64,000 bases of DNA from Roseibium sp. MMSF_3544 (GTDB lineage: Bacteria; Pseudomonadota; Alphaproteobacteria; Rhizobiales; Stappiaceae). Shown piece after piece: positions 45,444 through 54,812 of the stretch. The notes under the pieces were generated by a model, which did no database searches, had not been told where the DNA came from, and was given only the letters and a program-made list of their open reading frames with translations. The stretch is taken from contig NZ_JASHKA010000009.1 in the NCBI RefSeq assembly GCF_030732845.1, positions 202,698-266,697 on the forward strand, written 5' to 3'. Position 1 is the stretch's first letter. Each line of letters begins with the position of its first letter. The position numbers were made by a program, and so were the translations under genes.

Positions 45444-47294
45444 ATGATTCCGACGCAAATACTCGACCAAGTTACCGACAAGTGCTCCGAAGGGCTGGCG
45501 CTTGCATTGGCGTGTGATGAAGACGGCGCAATCATGGAACTTCAGTGGTGCAACAAGGCCTTCACCAAAATCACCGGCTATGGCTTCGACGAGATCCTTG
45601 GACGGCGCGGAACCGTCCTGATCGGACGCAGCATGGAGCAGGGAGACCATCTCAACATCATCGAGAAACTGATGAATTGGGAGCAGTTTTCCGTAAGGGT
45701 CCTCAACAATCGAAAGTCCGGGGAACAATATTGGCAGAAGATGAGCTGGACACCGCTGTCAGACCCTGCGACCGGCGATCGATGGTGGCTGTGTTCCCTC
45801 CTTGAGTTGGAAGATCGGCCGTTGGAACCCGTCATGCGCCAGAACCTTGAAGCGAAGACCGTGGGGCCAGGGCAGATCGCTGACTTTGCCGAGACGATAC
45901 TTCGACTCGAAAAGGAGAACGCGCGTCTTCATGAACTTGCAAAATCAGTCGTGAAGGAATCGAAGGAAGATCCGCTGACGGGCCTTGCTAATCGGCGGCA
46001 TTTCGAGGTCGAGCTCAAGTCCTGGATCGGAAATCTCAAAAATGGCGGATCGGACTTCGCGGTGTTCTACATCGACCTGGACCGCTTTAAGTCCGTCAAC
46101 GACACACTCGGTCACGACGCGGGAGACAGACTGCTGATTTCTGTCGCCGACATGTTGCGCCGGCTGACAGATGAGGCCGATCTAATCGCGCGTCTGGGCG
46201 GTGATGAATTTGTCGTCCTGAAGCCACTGGGCGACAGCGCCTTGAATATCAGCGGTCTTGCCGATGCGATCGTTCAGGAGATGCATGCGCCATTTGCCTT
46301 TGAGGGCAAGTCGACCTTTTGCAGCGCAAGCGTTGGTGTTGCAATCGCGAATGCGAAAATGGAGATACCGGAACAAGTGGTCGCCGATGCCGACATGGCG
46401 CTTTATCACGCAAAATCGCAAGGCAGAGGACGGTGGTCATTTTTTACGCAAGAGATGCACGCCGAAGCAATTGCGTCAAAGCGTTTGGTCTCGGACCTCC
46501 TTGTTGCTTGCGAGAAACGTGAGTTTTTGCCGTTCTTCCAGCCGGTAATAGACGCCGTCACGGGCCGGATCACAGGCGCTGAGGTCCTTGTGCGGTGGGC
46601 GCACCCAACAAGGGGCCTGTTGTCGCCTGCGGCGTTTCTCGATACCGCTGCAAGCATCGGGATCTTGAAACGGATCGACGAGATTACATTCAGCTACCTG
46701 CCTGACATGCTTGCGAAATTCGACCGTTCCGGCGTCGACGTTCCCCGCGTTTCGGTGAATGTTTCTTCAGGCCGGTTGGCGGATCCGACGTTCATTCACG
46801 ACATCAAACGATCCGGCATCAATCCGGAAAGGCTCGCAATCGAGATCCTTGAGTCGGTCTATCTGGAGCGAATTGGCGATGTCGTGCACTGGACCCTGAA
46901 CGAGCTCAGGGAGCTCGGTGTCACCGTTGCGCTTGACGATTTTGGAACGGGTCATGCCTCCGTGCAGGGGCTGTTGAAGATCAGACCTGCCGTCTTGAAG
47001 ATTGACCGGCAGTTCATTCAGCCGATCGTCGAAAATGAGACCGCCCGTGCGCTGGTGGCCTCCATTATCGGTATCGGCAAAAGCCTTGGCATGAGCATTG
47101 TTGCCGAAGGTGTCGAGACGGAAATGCACGCGCGTTTAGCATGTGACATGGAATGTGATTATCTGCAGGGCTTCCACTTCGGAAAGCCGATGTCTGCGAG
47201 CGACCTGCATAACAAGTTGATTGAGACGAGGGGCTTGTTCTGGTCGCCGAATGCGGCAGAACACGGAATGCGCCGCTCCGGACTGTCCGCGTAA
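45444..47294 (+). CDS. PAS-GGDEF-EAL cyclic-di-GMP protein
   Basis: This 616-residue protein has an N-terminal PAS-like sensor (about 1-125), a short coiled coil (about 145-170), a GGDEF diguanylate cyclase (about 175-335) and an EAL phosphodiesterase (about 345-600). The cyclase signature LGGDEF is intact, but the I-site RxxD position reads DEAD, so product inhibition is probably lost. The EAL domain reads EVL with NVSSGRL, LDDFGTGHAS, LKIDRQFI and AEGVET all present, so phosphodiesterase activity is plausible. There is no membrane segment. It is a single gene with an AT-rich upstream region. Confidence 0.93.
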   Translation: MIPTQILDQVTDKCSEGLALALACDEDGAIMELQWCNKAFTKITGYGFDEILGRRGTVLIGRSMEQGDHLNIIEKLMNWEQFSVRVLNNRKSGEQYWQKMSWTPLSDPATGDRWWLCSLLELEDRPLEPVMRQNLEAKTVGPGQIADFAETILRLEKENARLHELAKSVVKESKEDPLTGLANRRHFEVELKSWIGNLKNGGSDFAVFYIDLDRFKSVNDTLGHDAGDRLLISVADMLRRLTDEADLIARLGGDEFVVLKPLGDSALNISGLADAIVQEMHAPFAFEGKSTFCSASVGVAIANAKMEIPEQVVADADMALYHAKSQGRGRWSFFTQEMHAEAIASKRLVSDLLVACEKREFLPFFQPVIDAVTGRITGAEVLVRWAHPTRGLLSPAAFLDTAASIGILKRIDEITFSYLPDMLAKFDRSGVDVPRVSVNVSSGRLADPTFIHDIKRSGINPERLAIEILESVYLERIGDVVHWTLNELRELGVTVALDDFGTGHASVQGLLKIRPAVLKIDRQFIQPIVENETARALVASIIGIGKSLGMSIVAEGVETEMHARLACDMECDYLQGFHFGKPMSASDLHNKLIETRGLFWSPNAAEHGMRRSGLSA

Positions 47295-47329
47295 GCCGGC
47301 AGCCCTGATCAACGCCGAAATTCCGGCAA

Positions 47330-48874
47330 TCAGGCCTGTGAGGTCGGGAAAGGCATCCGGTCGCAATTGGCAATTTCCAGCCGCGCCAGCCTTTCGATCA
47401 GTTCGGCGCGCTGTTTTGCGTGCTGGGGATTGTCCCAGAGGTTCCGAAGCTCGTTCGGATCCTCCCGAAGGTTGTACATTTCTCCCCAATCCACGCCATC
47501 GATCATCGAAAGCCTCCAGTCCCGGTCGCGCAGAGTATGGATGCGCGGCGAAACACCGAGGCCCCGATTGATCTTCTGATGGTCGTATTGAATGAATGCC
47601 GCGTCCCGGCTTCCGGAGAGAAGCGACCGTCCCTGCATGCCGATGGCCGGCTCAACGCGCGCACGCTCCAGAATGGTTGTGCCGATGTCGTGGGTCTGTC
47701 CAATCGCGTCCGTCCGCTCAGGTCCGGAGCTATCCGGATCCGACCAGATAAAGGGAACCCGCGTCAGCTCTTCATAGGCGGCAGGTCCCTTGAACAGCAT
47801 CTTGTGGTCGCCCAGGTGGTCGCCGTGATCCGTCGTAAAGACGGTCACCGCGTCCGTTGCGCCTTCTGCGGACCGCACACGCCCGATGGCTTCGTCGATC
47901 ATTGAAATCATGCCGCACGTAAGCGCTCTTGCTTCGCGTGCCTCCTGCTCGTTCACCCCGAGCACCGCGTAAGTCGAGGGGTTCGCACGACCGGTTTCGC
48001 GATCTTCAAGCACGCTTGAAACGTGCGGCGGAGGCGCCCAGTCGTTCAGTCCAAAAACCGCGGGGGTTTCCATGTCGGATGGACTGTACATATCCCAGTA
48101 GCGGCCGGGCGGGTTGAAGGGGTGATGGGGGTCGGGAAATGACACCATCAGGAAATAAGGATGATCACCTCCTGCGTTCGCGTCCAGCCAGGCGCTGGCG
48201 CGCTCAGCAATGTAGCTTGTGGAATAGAGCTCCTCGGGAAGGGCGGTCCGGATCGCCTGAGGACAAACATAGTCGTGCGGCAATTGGTTTTGACGGCCGA
48301 GCAAACGGTCGACATCCGGGTCCCGTTCCAGCACCCAGTTACGGTAGTTCCCGAGGCACCGGTCGCCATGCCGGGTGACGAGTTCCACATGGTCGAAGCC
48401 GTAAAACGGCAGCGGCGTCTTGTATTCGTCGTTGTTGGGGTCTTCTGAGCGATATTCTGCCAGCTTGTGGCGGGTGGCTTCTGACAGAGGCCCCAACGCG
48501 CGATGGAACCCGGGACGTGTTTCCGGTCGATTGAGCGAAGCCGGTTGCCCGGAAAACGTCTGAAGATGACTTTTTCCGATCAACGCTGTTTTGTAACCAG
48601 CATCCCGCAACAGGTCGACGAAGGTCACGTTCCGCGTGTCGAGCGGCAGTCCATTCAGTCGAACACCATGACTTGAAGGCATTCGGCAGGTCATGAAGCT
48701 CGCGCGGTTCGGCATGCAAACCGGACTTGCGACATAGAACCGGTCCCAGATCGTTCCCGCTGACGCAATCGCATCGATGTGCGGCGTCTTGAGAACCGGA
48801 TGGCCGGTACAGCCCAGATAATCGGCCCTGTGCTGATCTGTCATGAAGACGATGAAGTCAGGTCGCTTTGGCAT
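47330..48874 (-). CDS. Type I sulfatase (formylglycine-dependent)
   Basis: This 514-residue alkaline-phosphatase-superfamily sulfatase has the formylglycine motif CMPNR (C53) within SPVCMPNRASFMT, metal ligands in the opening MTDQHRADYLG, and the later TTDHGDHLGDHKML. No signal peptide is visible, so it is probably cytoplasmic. The substrate (a sulfate ester such as choline sulfate or a sugar sulfate) is unknown. It overlaps the TRAP permease gene by 17 bp, so uptake and desulfation are coupled. The activating enzyme FGE is not in the window. Confidence 0.92.
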   Translation of the reverse strand: MPKRPDFIVFMTDQHRADYLGCTGHPVLKTPHIDAIASAGTIWDRFYVASPVCMPNRASFMTCRMPSSHGVRLNGLPLDTRNVTFVDLLRDAGYKTALIGKSHLQTFSGQPASLNRPETRPGFHRALGPLSEATRHKLAEYRSEDPNNDEYKTPLPFYGFDHVELVTRHGDRCLGNYRNWVLERDPDVDRLLGRQNQLPHDYVCPQAIRTALPEELYSTSYIAERASAWLDANAGGDHPYFLMVSFPDPHHPFNPPGRYWDMYSPSDMETPAVFGLNDWAPPPHVSSVLEDRETGRANPSTYAVLGVNEQEAREARALTCGMISMIDEAIGRVRSAEGATDAVTVFTTDHGDHLGDHKMLFKGPAAYEELTRVPFIWSDPDSSGPERTDAIGQTHDIGTTILERARVEPAIGMQGRSLLSGSRDAAFIQYDHQKINRGLGVSPRIHTLRDRDWRLSMIDGVDWGEMYNLREDPNELRNLWDNPQHAKQRAELIERLARLEIANCDRMPFPTSQA

Positions 48875-51203
48875 GGGACATCGGCCGGTGGTGGAAGATC
48901 AGATAAAGAACGGTGGCAACCGCTCCGCCAATCCAGACCGCTTCTGTCTTGAACATCAGGAGCACTGCCAATCCCAAACGGACCGCTATTTCCCAGGACG
49001 CCAACGGCTTTCGGTCAAAGGCCGCCAGTGCCGAGGACAACAGGTAGAGCGCAACCAGCAATCGCCCCAAAAGCAAGACCATTGCGCCTACGTGAAGTTG
49101 GCCGTCATAGCCGTCGAGGTAGACACTGCCGCCCGTTGCCTGCGGATCGAGAACGGCTTCGCTGATCAAAAGCAGTTCCGGATAAAAGGCAAAGAGGAAC
49201 GGCACGACGAACATCACGATCCCCGATCTTACCGCGGAAAATGCCGTGGACATGGGCTCTGCCTTTGTGATCGTGGCGGCTGCGAAGGCCGCCAGGGCCA
49301 CGGGGGGCGTGATCGCGCTGGCAACGGCGAAGTAAAAGATGAACATGTGCGATGTGAACAGGGACAGTCCGAGGCCCGCGAGCACCGGCCCCATCAAGAG
49401 GGCCGCGTTGATGTAGGCCGGAACGGCGGGCATGCCCATACCGAGCAGAACAGCCAGCAGCATCGTCAGAAGCAGGGCGACAAACTGAATGAACGTCGAG
49501 CCACTACCGCCAAGGTCGAGACTGTTCAGCCATGCCAGGATATCGAGCGACAAGAAGACGGGCAGCCCGGTGAAGGAGAGGCAGAAGTCGATGATCGATA
49601 CGGCCAGGAACATCAGGTAAAGCGTGGAAATCAGAATGCCGGCATTCGACAGGGCATCCACGATTTTTCTCGGCCGGGCGCGAACCTCCGGATCCAGGAA
49701 CAACAGGCCGAGCAACAGCATCACTGCCCACCAGCCTGCCGCGCCGGCCGACCCGGCGGAATTCTGGATAGTCTGCTGTAGCCAGCTCAGGCTCTGCACT
49801 TGGCAACCGGCATCGGTAAAGACGCGCTCTGCGCCGAAAAGACCACCCAAAAGCCCGCATCCGACTGCATCCTTGGGGGTCAGCAACAGGAACAGGATCA
49901 GAAGGATCGGCCCGAAAATCATCACGAGATTGAGGTAATCCTGACGGTGCAGAATCATATCATCCGTGACTTCGCCAATTGCGGTGATGTTCTGCTTCCG
50001 CGACTGGAAAACTGCCGACAAAAACAGGCAGTAGAAATAGGCCAGGGCCGGAATGATGGCAGCGACGATCACGCTGGAATAGGGGATTGCTGTCAGTGAG
50101 GCCAGAATGAAGGCGGCGACGCCCATGACAGGGGGCATGATCGACCCGCCGGACGATGCCGCTGCCTCGACCCCACCTGCAAACACCTTGGAAAAACCGC
50201 GCTTCAACATCATCGGGATGGTCAGAACGCCGGTTGACAGCACGTTGACGATCGGCCCGCCGGAAATCGTGCCGAATACCGCCGACGAGACAATGGCCGC
50301 ATGTGCCGGTCCGCCGCGCAAATTCCGGGTCCAGCGAAAGGCGAGCTTGATCAGGGAGCGGCCGCCGGCAGAGCTCCCGAACAGGGAGCCGAGAACCAGA
50401 TACGGAAAAATCGTGTTCAGGACGATGTCCATGAAACGTCCCAGAAGACCGGACGAGTTGTTTACCAGAACGTCGTGGACGCGCGGCCGTCCGTCGGCGA
50501 GCATGCGCGGTTCGCCCGCCAGCTTTGTGACGAAATACTTGTTGATGTCGTCGGCGCCGTAAACATACCAGACCAGGACAGTCAAAATGGTGTAGGCCGC
50601 GACCAGAATTGCGACGAGCACCAGCGGCAAGCCCCAGACCTTGACGTTGTAGGACAGGAAAACAACAATCGCGAGGCCAACGATCAGGACAAGCCAGCCG
50701 CCGGTCGTGTTGACGCATTGAGGATCTTCGACAGTTGTCGGGGCGGCAAGCCCGAGGCTTTCGTTGAACGCTGCCGCGGCTGCCAGGCTTTCCTCGATCA
50801 GCCGTGCGCGGTCGCCCGTGATCCGGTCGACCAGACAGACGGACTCGATTTCAACCAGGTACGTCAATGAGATCGTGATGGCCATGATCACGAGGGCAAA
50901 ATCGAGCATCAGTCCAAAATTGCGCCGGGCCTTGCTCTTGTTTTGCCAGTCGCGCCACATGGAATGCCGCAGCACCACGATCAGCATCATCAGCGAGAAG
51001 AAAAGGGGGTAGAACCATTCGAACGGGAACTTGCGCAGCTTCGCTCCATCCTGCCCCGTCACGCTGGCAATCAGGTCGTCATATCCCGGAATCCCGGGCG
51101 TAGAGTTGACAAGCCCCACCAGAACCATTGCCAGGGAAATGAAGTAAAGCAGCCTCAGGGCGAAACTACCGCGTCTGCTTGATTCGCTTAAAACATCTGC
51201 CAT
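48858..51203 (-). CDS. Fused TRAP transporter permease (TAXI type)
   Basis: This 781-residue inner-membrane protein fuses the small (DctQ-like) and large (DctM-like) TRAP permease subunits, as usual for TAXI-dependent systems. There are about 17 or more hydrophobic segments. Large-subunit phrases include GTISGGPIVNVLSTGVLTIP, AASSGGSIMPPVMGVAAFI and LGMGMPAVPAYI. It would import an organic anion using the sodium or proton gradient. It lies between the TAXI binding-protein gene (63 bp upstream) and the sulfatase it overlaps. Confidence 0.93.
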   Translation of the reverse strand: MADVLSESSRRGSFALRLLYFISLAMVLVGLVNSTPGIPGYDDLIASVTGQDGAKLRKFPFEWFYPLFFSLMMLIVVLRHSMWRDWQNKSKARRNFGLMLDFALVIMAITISLTYLVEIESVCLVDRITGDRARLIEESLAAAAAFNESLGLAAPTTVEDPQCVNTTGGWLVLIVGLAIVVFLSYNVKVWGLPLVLVAILVAAYTILTVLVWYVYGADDINKYFVTKLAGEPRMLADGRPRVHDVLVNNSSGLLGRFMDIVLNTIFPYLVLGSLFGSSAGGRSLIKLAFRWTRNLRGGPAHAAIVSSAVFGTISGGPIVNVLSTGVLTIPMMLKRGFSKVFAGGVEAAASSGGSIMPPVMGVAAFILASLTAIPYSSVIVAAIIPALAYFYCLFLSAVFQSRKQNITAIGEVTDDMILHRQDYLNLVMIFGPILLILFLLLTPKDAVGCGLLGGLFGAERVFTDAGCQVQSLSWLQQTIQNSAGSAGAAGWWAVMLLLGLLFLDPEVRARPRKIVDALSNAGILISTLYLMFLAVSIIDFCLSFTGLPVFLSLDILAWLNSLDLGGSGSTFIQFVALLLTMLLAVLLGMGMPAVPAYINAALLMGPVLAGLGLSLFTSHMFIFYFAVASAITPPVALAAFAAATITKAEPMSTAFSAVRSGIVMFVVPFLFAFYPELLLISEAVLDPQATGGSVYLDGYDGQLHVGAMVLLLGRLLVALYLLSSALAAFDRKPLASWEIAVRLGLAVLLMFKTEAVWIGGAVATVLYLIFHHRPMSHAKAT

Positions 51204-51266
51204 CGCGCGTCTCGCCCGCCTGCCTTCGGCCGGGCATCTCGAATGCCCAGCCGAATATGAAACGAC

Positions 51267-52310
51267 TTACTTTGCGCAGTCAGGCAGAGAGTAGCCGGCC
51301 TCTTCCCAGGCTGCGACGGCTCCCGGATGATACTTGAGCGGGTTCGGGCCACACATGTCCGTCACCGCGATGTCGGTCTCTCCATGCCAGGTGACGGGCA
51401 TGAATGGGGCCTTTGCGTGATAGATGGATTCGATGTTTTCGATAAAGGCCGCTGTCAAAGATTTGGCCAGGTCGAAATCCATGCTCTTGTTGACGATGTC
51501 GGCGCCCACTGTGCCCGGGCCGCGGAAGGTGTCGTCTTCCGAAATGATCGAAACGCCTTCACCATATCCCATGTCGGCAACCGGCATCGAGAATTTCACC
51601 GTTCCCGGCAGTTTGGCAACGTTCTCAAAGGCTTCGCTGTCATAGACATCCTTTGAGACGGAGAAAATCGTCATGTTGCCCGAGGCAAGACCGGCAGTCA
51701 CGCGCGGGTCCGGGAAGGACATGGGCAGAACAAATGCGTCGGCCGAGCCGTCTTGCATCGTCTTGACGGCCTGACCCCAGTTCACCTGAACGCCGTTATA
51801 TCCGTTGCCTTCTTCAAGCCCGGTATTGGTCTTGATCAGAAGTCTTGCATTGGTGAGCGCCGCGCCGCGCGGAGGACCATTGAAAATCGTCTTGCCCTCA
51901 AGATCGTCCCATCCGCTGATGTTTGCGCTGTCATAGGCAAAAAGGCCCTGCACCGATATCCGGTAGGTGTAAAGCACCGCCAGATTGTCTGCGAGTTCCG
52001 CTCCCTTTTCCGCCCCGAGACCCGCATAAGGCCCGACACCCTTGGACAGCAGGAAAGGCAGGATGAACGGCGCCGCTGCGATGTCGGTCTTGCCTTCGGC
52101 GACATTCTGGACCGAGTTCGTGAGAGTCTGGCCCGACGTCACCTGAATGTCGGCGATCCCGGCCTTGGCGGCGGCTTCAGAAAGGGAAATAACCGAGATT
52201 CCGGGCGTTGTGTTGGGGGCTGCGGTTTCAGCGGTCAAGATCGTCTGCGCTTGCACACTTGCCGTCAGACACAGCGTGGCGGCAAGACCCATCAAGATGT
52301 TTCGAGACAT
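51267..52310 (-). CDS. TAXI-family TRAP solute-binding protein
   Basis: This 347-residue periplasmic protein has a signal peptide (1-22, ending ASVQA). The mature chain starts with the TAXI-like TILTAETAAPNTTPG and contains GWDDLEGKTIFNGPPRGAALTNAR. Two Cys residues near the end (DMCGPN and LPDCAK) may form a disulfide. It captures the substrate for the fused TRAP permease downstream. ATG at 52310 has GGGAGGAAC upstream; the frame opens five codons earlier without support. The ligand is unknown, but the flanking sulfatases suggest a sulfated compound. Confidence 0.92.
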   Translation of the reverse strand: MSRNILMGLAATLCLTASVQAQTILTAETAAPNTTPGISVISLSEAAAKAGIADIQVTSGQTLTNSVQNVAEGKTDIAAAPFILPFLLSKGVGPYAGLGAEKGAELADNLAVLYTYRISVQGLFAYDSANISGWDDLEGKTIFNGPPRGAALTNARLLIKTNTGLEEGNGYNGVQVNWGQAVKTMQDGSADAFVLPMSFPDPRVTAGLASGNMTIFSVSKDVYDSEAFENVAKLPGTVKFSMPVADMGYGEGVSIISEDDTFRGPGTVGADIVNKSMDFDLAKSLTAAFIENIESIYHAKAPFMPVTWHGETDIAVTDMCGPNPLKYHPGAVAAWEEAGYSLPDCAK

Positions 52311-52442
52311 TTTTGTTCCTCCCAAGGTGATGTTTGATTTGACCCATGGCCCGGCGCGCCTAAGTAAGCGGGTCAGAATGAGGTCAAAAATATCGACTTT
52401 TTCCTTGTTCTGATATTAATAAAGGTATTATGGATAGATTCA

Positions 52443-53120
52443 ATGCCTGAACTGAAGCTTTTTGTTGCACCAAATACCTGCGCCCGCGTGCCGACCATCG
52501 CGCTGGAAGAAATCGGCGTGCCATTCGAAACAGAACTGGTGCGCACAGCCGCCAAACAGCAGAACACGCCCGAATACCTGAAGCTCAATCCGAAGGGCAA
52601 AGTGCCGATGCTGCTCATCGACAATGAGCCGCTGACGGAAAATGTGGCCATCCTGAGCTGGCTGAATGCGGCGTTTCCAGACGCCAAGCTGATGCCGAAG
52701 ACCTCAGGGCCGTTGGAAGCCTTCAGGCAAACGGCCGATCTCTCGTTTTTTTCAGCAACAGTGCATCCCATCGTCACGCGGGTTGCCATGCCGCTCAAGT
52801 TCATCGAAGACAAGGCGCTCTCTTTTGAAATCGTGCGGCCGGTTGCCGTTGATGCCATGAACAAAGTCATGGACATGATCGATGCACGCCTGTCGGACGG
52901 CCCCTGGTGGTATGGTGATGAATGGTCCGCCGTGGACGGATATCTTTACTGGGTGTGGGGCCGGATCACCGGCGTCGGGTATCCTGGCAACACATATGCG
53001 AATATCCAGCGGCATTTCGAGCTCAGCAACAAGCGGTCCGCGGTTCAAAGGGCCATGGAGCGTGAAGCCAGGAATGTGGAGATTTTGAAGGCGGAAGGCC
53101 TTTACGTCGCTCCACGATAG
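52443..53120 (+). CDS. Glutathione S-transferase family protein
   Basis: This 225-residue protein has an N-terminal thioredoxin-like domain (LKLFVAPNTCARVPTIALEE, with NPKGKVPML and the glutathione-contact ENVAIL) and a C-terminal helical domain. The Cys in PNTCARVP is at the position of the catalytic Ser/Cys in beta/nu-like GSTs. It is divergent from the TAXI gene (132 bp, AT-rich) and precedes the second sulfatase by 77 bp. A catabolic or detoxifying role in that cluster is inference. Confidence 0.9.
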   Translation: MPELKLFVAPNTCARVPTIALEEIGVPFETELVRTAAKQQNTPEYLKLNPKGKVPMLLIDNEPLTENVAILSWLNAAFPDAKLMPKTSGPLEAFRQTADLSFFSATVHPIVTRVAMPLKFIEDKALSFEIVRPVAVDAMNKVMDMIDARLSDGPWWYGDEWSAVDGYLYWVWGRITGVGYPGNTYANIQRHFELSNKRSAVQRAMEREARNVEILKAEGLYVAPR

Positions 53121-53132
53121 TCCATGCCAAAT

Positions 53133-53161
53133 CGGCTTCATTTATTAGCCCGTACCCTAGA
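53133..53161 (+). repeat. Copy of the GTCCGTRCCCTA element before the second sulfatase
   Basis: These 29 bp match 44316-44344 at 26 positions, ending in CCCGTACCCTAGA. The element ends 36 bp before the ATG of the sulfatase gene. The left hairpin arm present before leuD is absent here, so the conserved part is the single-strand motif rather than the hairpin. Confidence 0.5.
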
Positions 53162-53197
53162 GTAGCTGCAATTTCATACAGATAAGTTGGACATCAG

Positions 53198-54808
53198 ATG
53201 AACGTACTCTGGATCATGGCAGATCAACTTCGCTGGGACTATCTGAGCTGCTATGGAGCAACGCATATCGAGACACCCAATCTCGATCGTCTTGCCGCCA
53301 GGGGCGTGCGTTTCGAGCGAGCCTATGTCCAGTCACCGATATGCGGTCCCAGCAGGATGAGTTTCTACACGGGCCGCTATGTCAGAAGCCATGGAGCGAC
53401 CTGGAACGGGTTTCCGCTGCGTGTGGGAGAACCGACGCTCGGAGATCATCTGCGGGACATCGGCGTGCGCAGCACCTTGGTCGGCAAAACGCACATGCGG
53501 GCGGACGAAGAGGGGATGAAACGCCTCGGGATCGAGCCGGAAAGCACAATTGGTGCGCTGGTGAGTGAATGCGGTTTCGAGGTGTTTGTTCGCGACGACG
53601 GTACGAATGCAGCAACGGACAAGAACCGGCACGCCGAGGATTACGAGCAATATCTGCGCGACCACAATATGGGCGGTGAGACGCCGTGGGAAGAGTGGGC
53701 CAATACGGCCATCGCGCCGGATGGCACGCTCAAGTCCGGTTGGCTGCTGGAGACGGCGCCGCTGCCGGCAAGGGTTCCGAAAGAGCACTCCGAGACCGCA
53801 TGGCTAACCACGCGCGGCATCGAATTTATCGAATCACAGGGGGAAAATCCCTGGCTCTGCCATCTCAGCTATATCAAGCCGCATTGGCCTTATCTGGCTC
53901 CGGCACCCTACAACGATCTCTATTCGACAGCCGACGTGCCGCCCGTCAATCGCCGCGCCGAAGAGCATAGCCATCCCCTGATGCGGACATGGGCGGAGAC
54001 GCGGATCTGCAGGAGTTTCGCACGCAACAATGTCCGGGATATCGTTGCGCCCGTCTATATGGGCCTCATCAAGGAACTCGACGACAATCTGGGACGCCTG
54101 TTTGCCTACCTTGAAGAAAGCGGACGCGACAAGGACACCATGATCGTCTTTTGCTCCGATCACGGTGACAACATGGGCGACCATTGGCTGGGCGAAAAGG
54201 ACCTGTTTTATGACTGCTCGGCCCGGATCCCCTTGATCGTGTATGACCCTCGCGCCGAAGCGGATGCAACGCGCGGTTCGGCGACGGACGCGCTGGTGGA
54301 AGGGATCGATCTCGCGCCGACGTTCCAGGAGTTTTTCGGAGGCCCAGAGAAACCGCATATCTTCGAGGGAAGATCGCTTCAGCCACTTTTGCACGACGAG
54401 GAAACCGTGTGGCGGGACCATTGTATCTCCGAATATGACTATGCGACCCGCGACGCCAGACGCGCCGTCAATGTTGACCAGAGTGATGCAAGGCTGGTCA
54501 TGGTCTTTGACGGGAGGTGGAAATACATCCATGTCGAAAAGATGCGCCCGATGCTCTTCGATCTCGCCACCGACCCGCAGGAACTATACGATCTCGGCGA
54601 CAGTTCCGACCATCAGGGAGAGGTCGAGCGCCTGAAAGCGCTGCATTTCGATTGGGCGCGCCAACACCACACCCGGATTACCCGCGCCCCCGAGATCATC
54701 GAAAAAATGACCGACGCCCGGGAACCGGAAGGGATCTACATCGCCTATTGGGATCAGGAAGAACTCGAGGCCGACGGCTTAAAGATGCCTCCGCACATCT
54801 CGCGCTGA
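53198..54808 (+). CDS. Type I sulfatase / phosphonate monoester hydrolase-like
   Basis: This 536-residue alkaline-phosphatase-superfamily hydrolase has the formylglycine motif CGPSR (C49) in SPICGPSRMSFYTGR, metal ligands in WIMADQLRWDYLS, KTHMR, and VFCSDHGDNMGDH. Phosphonate monoester hydrolases share the CGPxR form and this length, so sulfatase versus PMH cannot be decided by sight. There is no signal peptide. It is distinct from the sulfatase at 47330 and flanks the TRAP cluster on the other side. It ends four bases from the convergent cyclic-nucleotide gene. Confidence 0.92.
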   Translation: MNVLWIMADQLRWDYLSCYGATHIETPNLDRLAARGVRFERAYVQSPICGPSRMSFYTGRYVRSHGATWNGFPLRVGEPTLGDHLRDIGVRSTLVGKTHMRADEEGMKRLGIEPESTIGALVSECGFEVFVRDDGTNAATDKNRHAEDYEQYLRDHNMGGETPWEEWANTAIAPDGTLKSGWLLETAPLPARVPKEHSETAWLTTRGIEFIESQGENPWLCHLSYIKPHWPYLAPAPYNDLYSTADVPPVNRRAEEHSHPLMRTWAETRICRSFARNNVRDIVAPVYMGLIKELDDNLGRLFAYLEESGRDKDTMIVFCSDHGDNMGDHWLGEKDLFYDCSARIPLIVYDPRAEADATRGSATDALVEGIDLAPTFQEFFGGPEKPHIFEGRSLQPLLHDEETVWRDHCISEYDYATRDARRAVNVDQSDARLVMVFDGRWKYIHVEKMRPMLFDLATDPQELYDLGDSSDHQGEVERLKALHFDWARQHHTRITRAPEIIEKMTDAREPEGIYIAYWDQEELEADGLKMPPHISR

Positions 54809-54812
54809 AAAC

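Noticed and set aside
52360..52442. TTAATAAAGGTATTA upstream of the GST gene as a CtrA box
   Set aside because: The second half-site is ATTA, and the region is generally AT-rich, so the match is weak.
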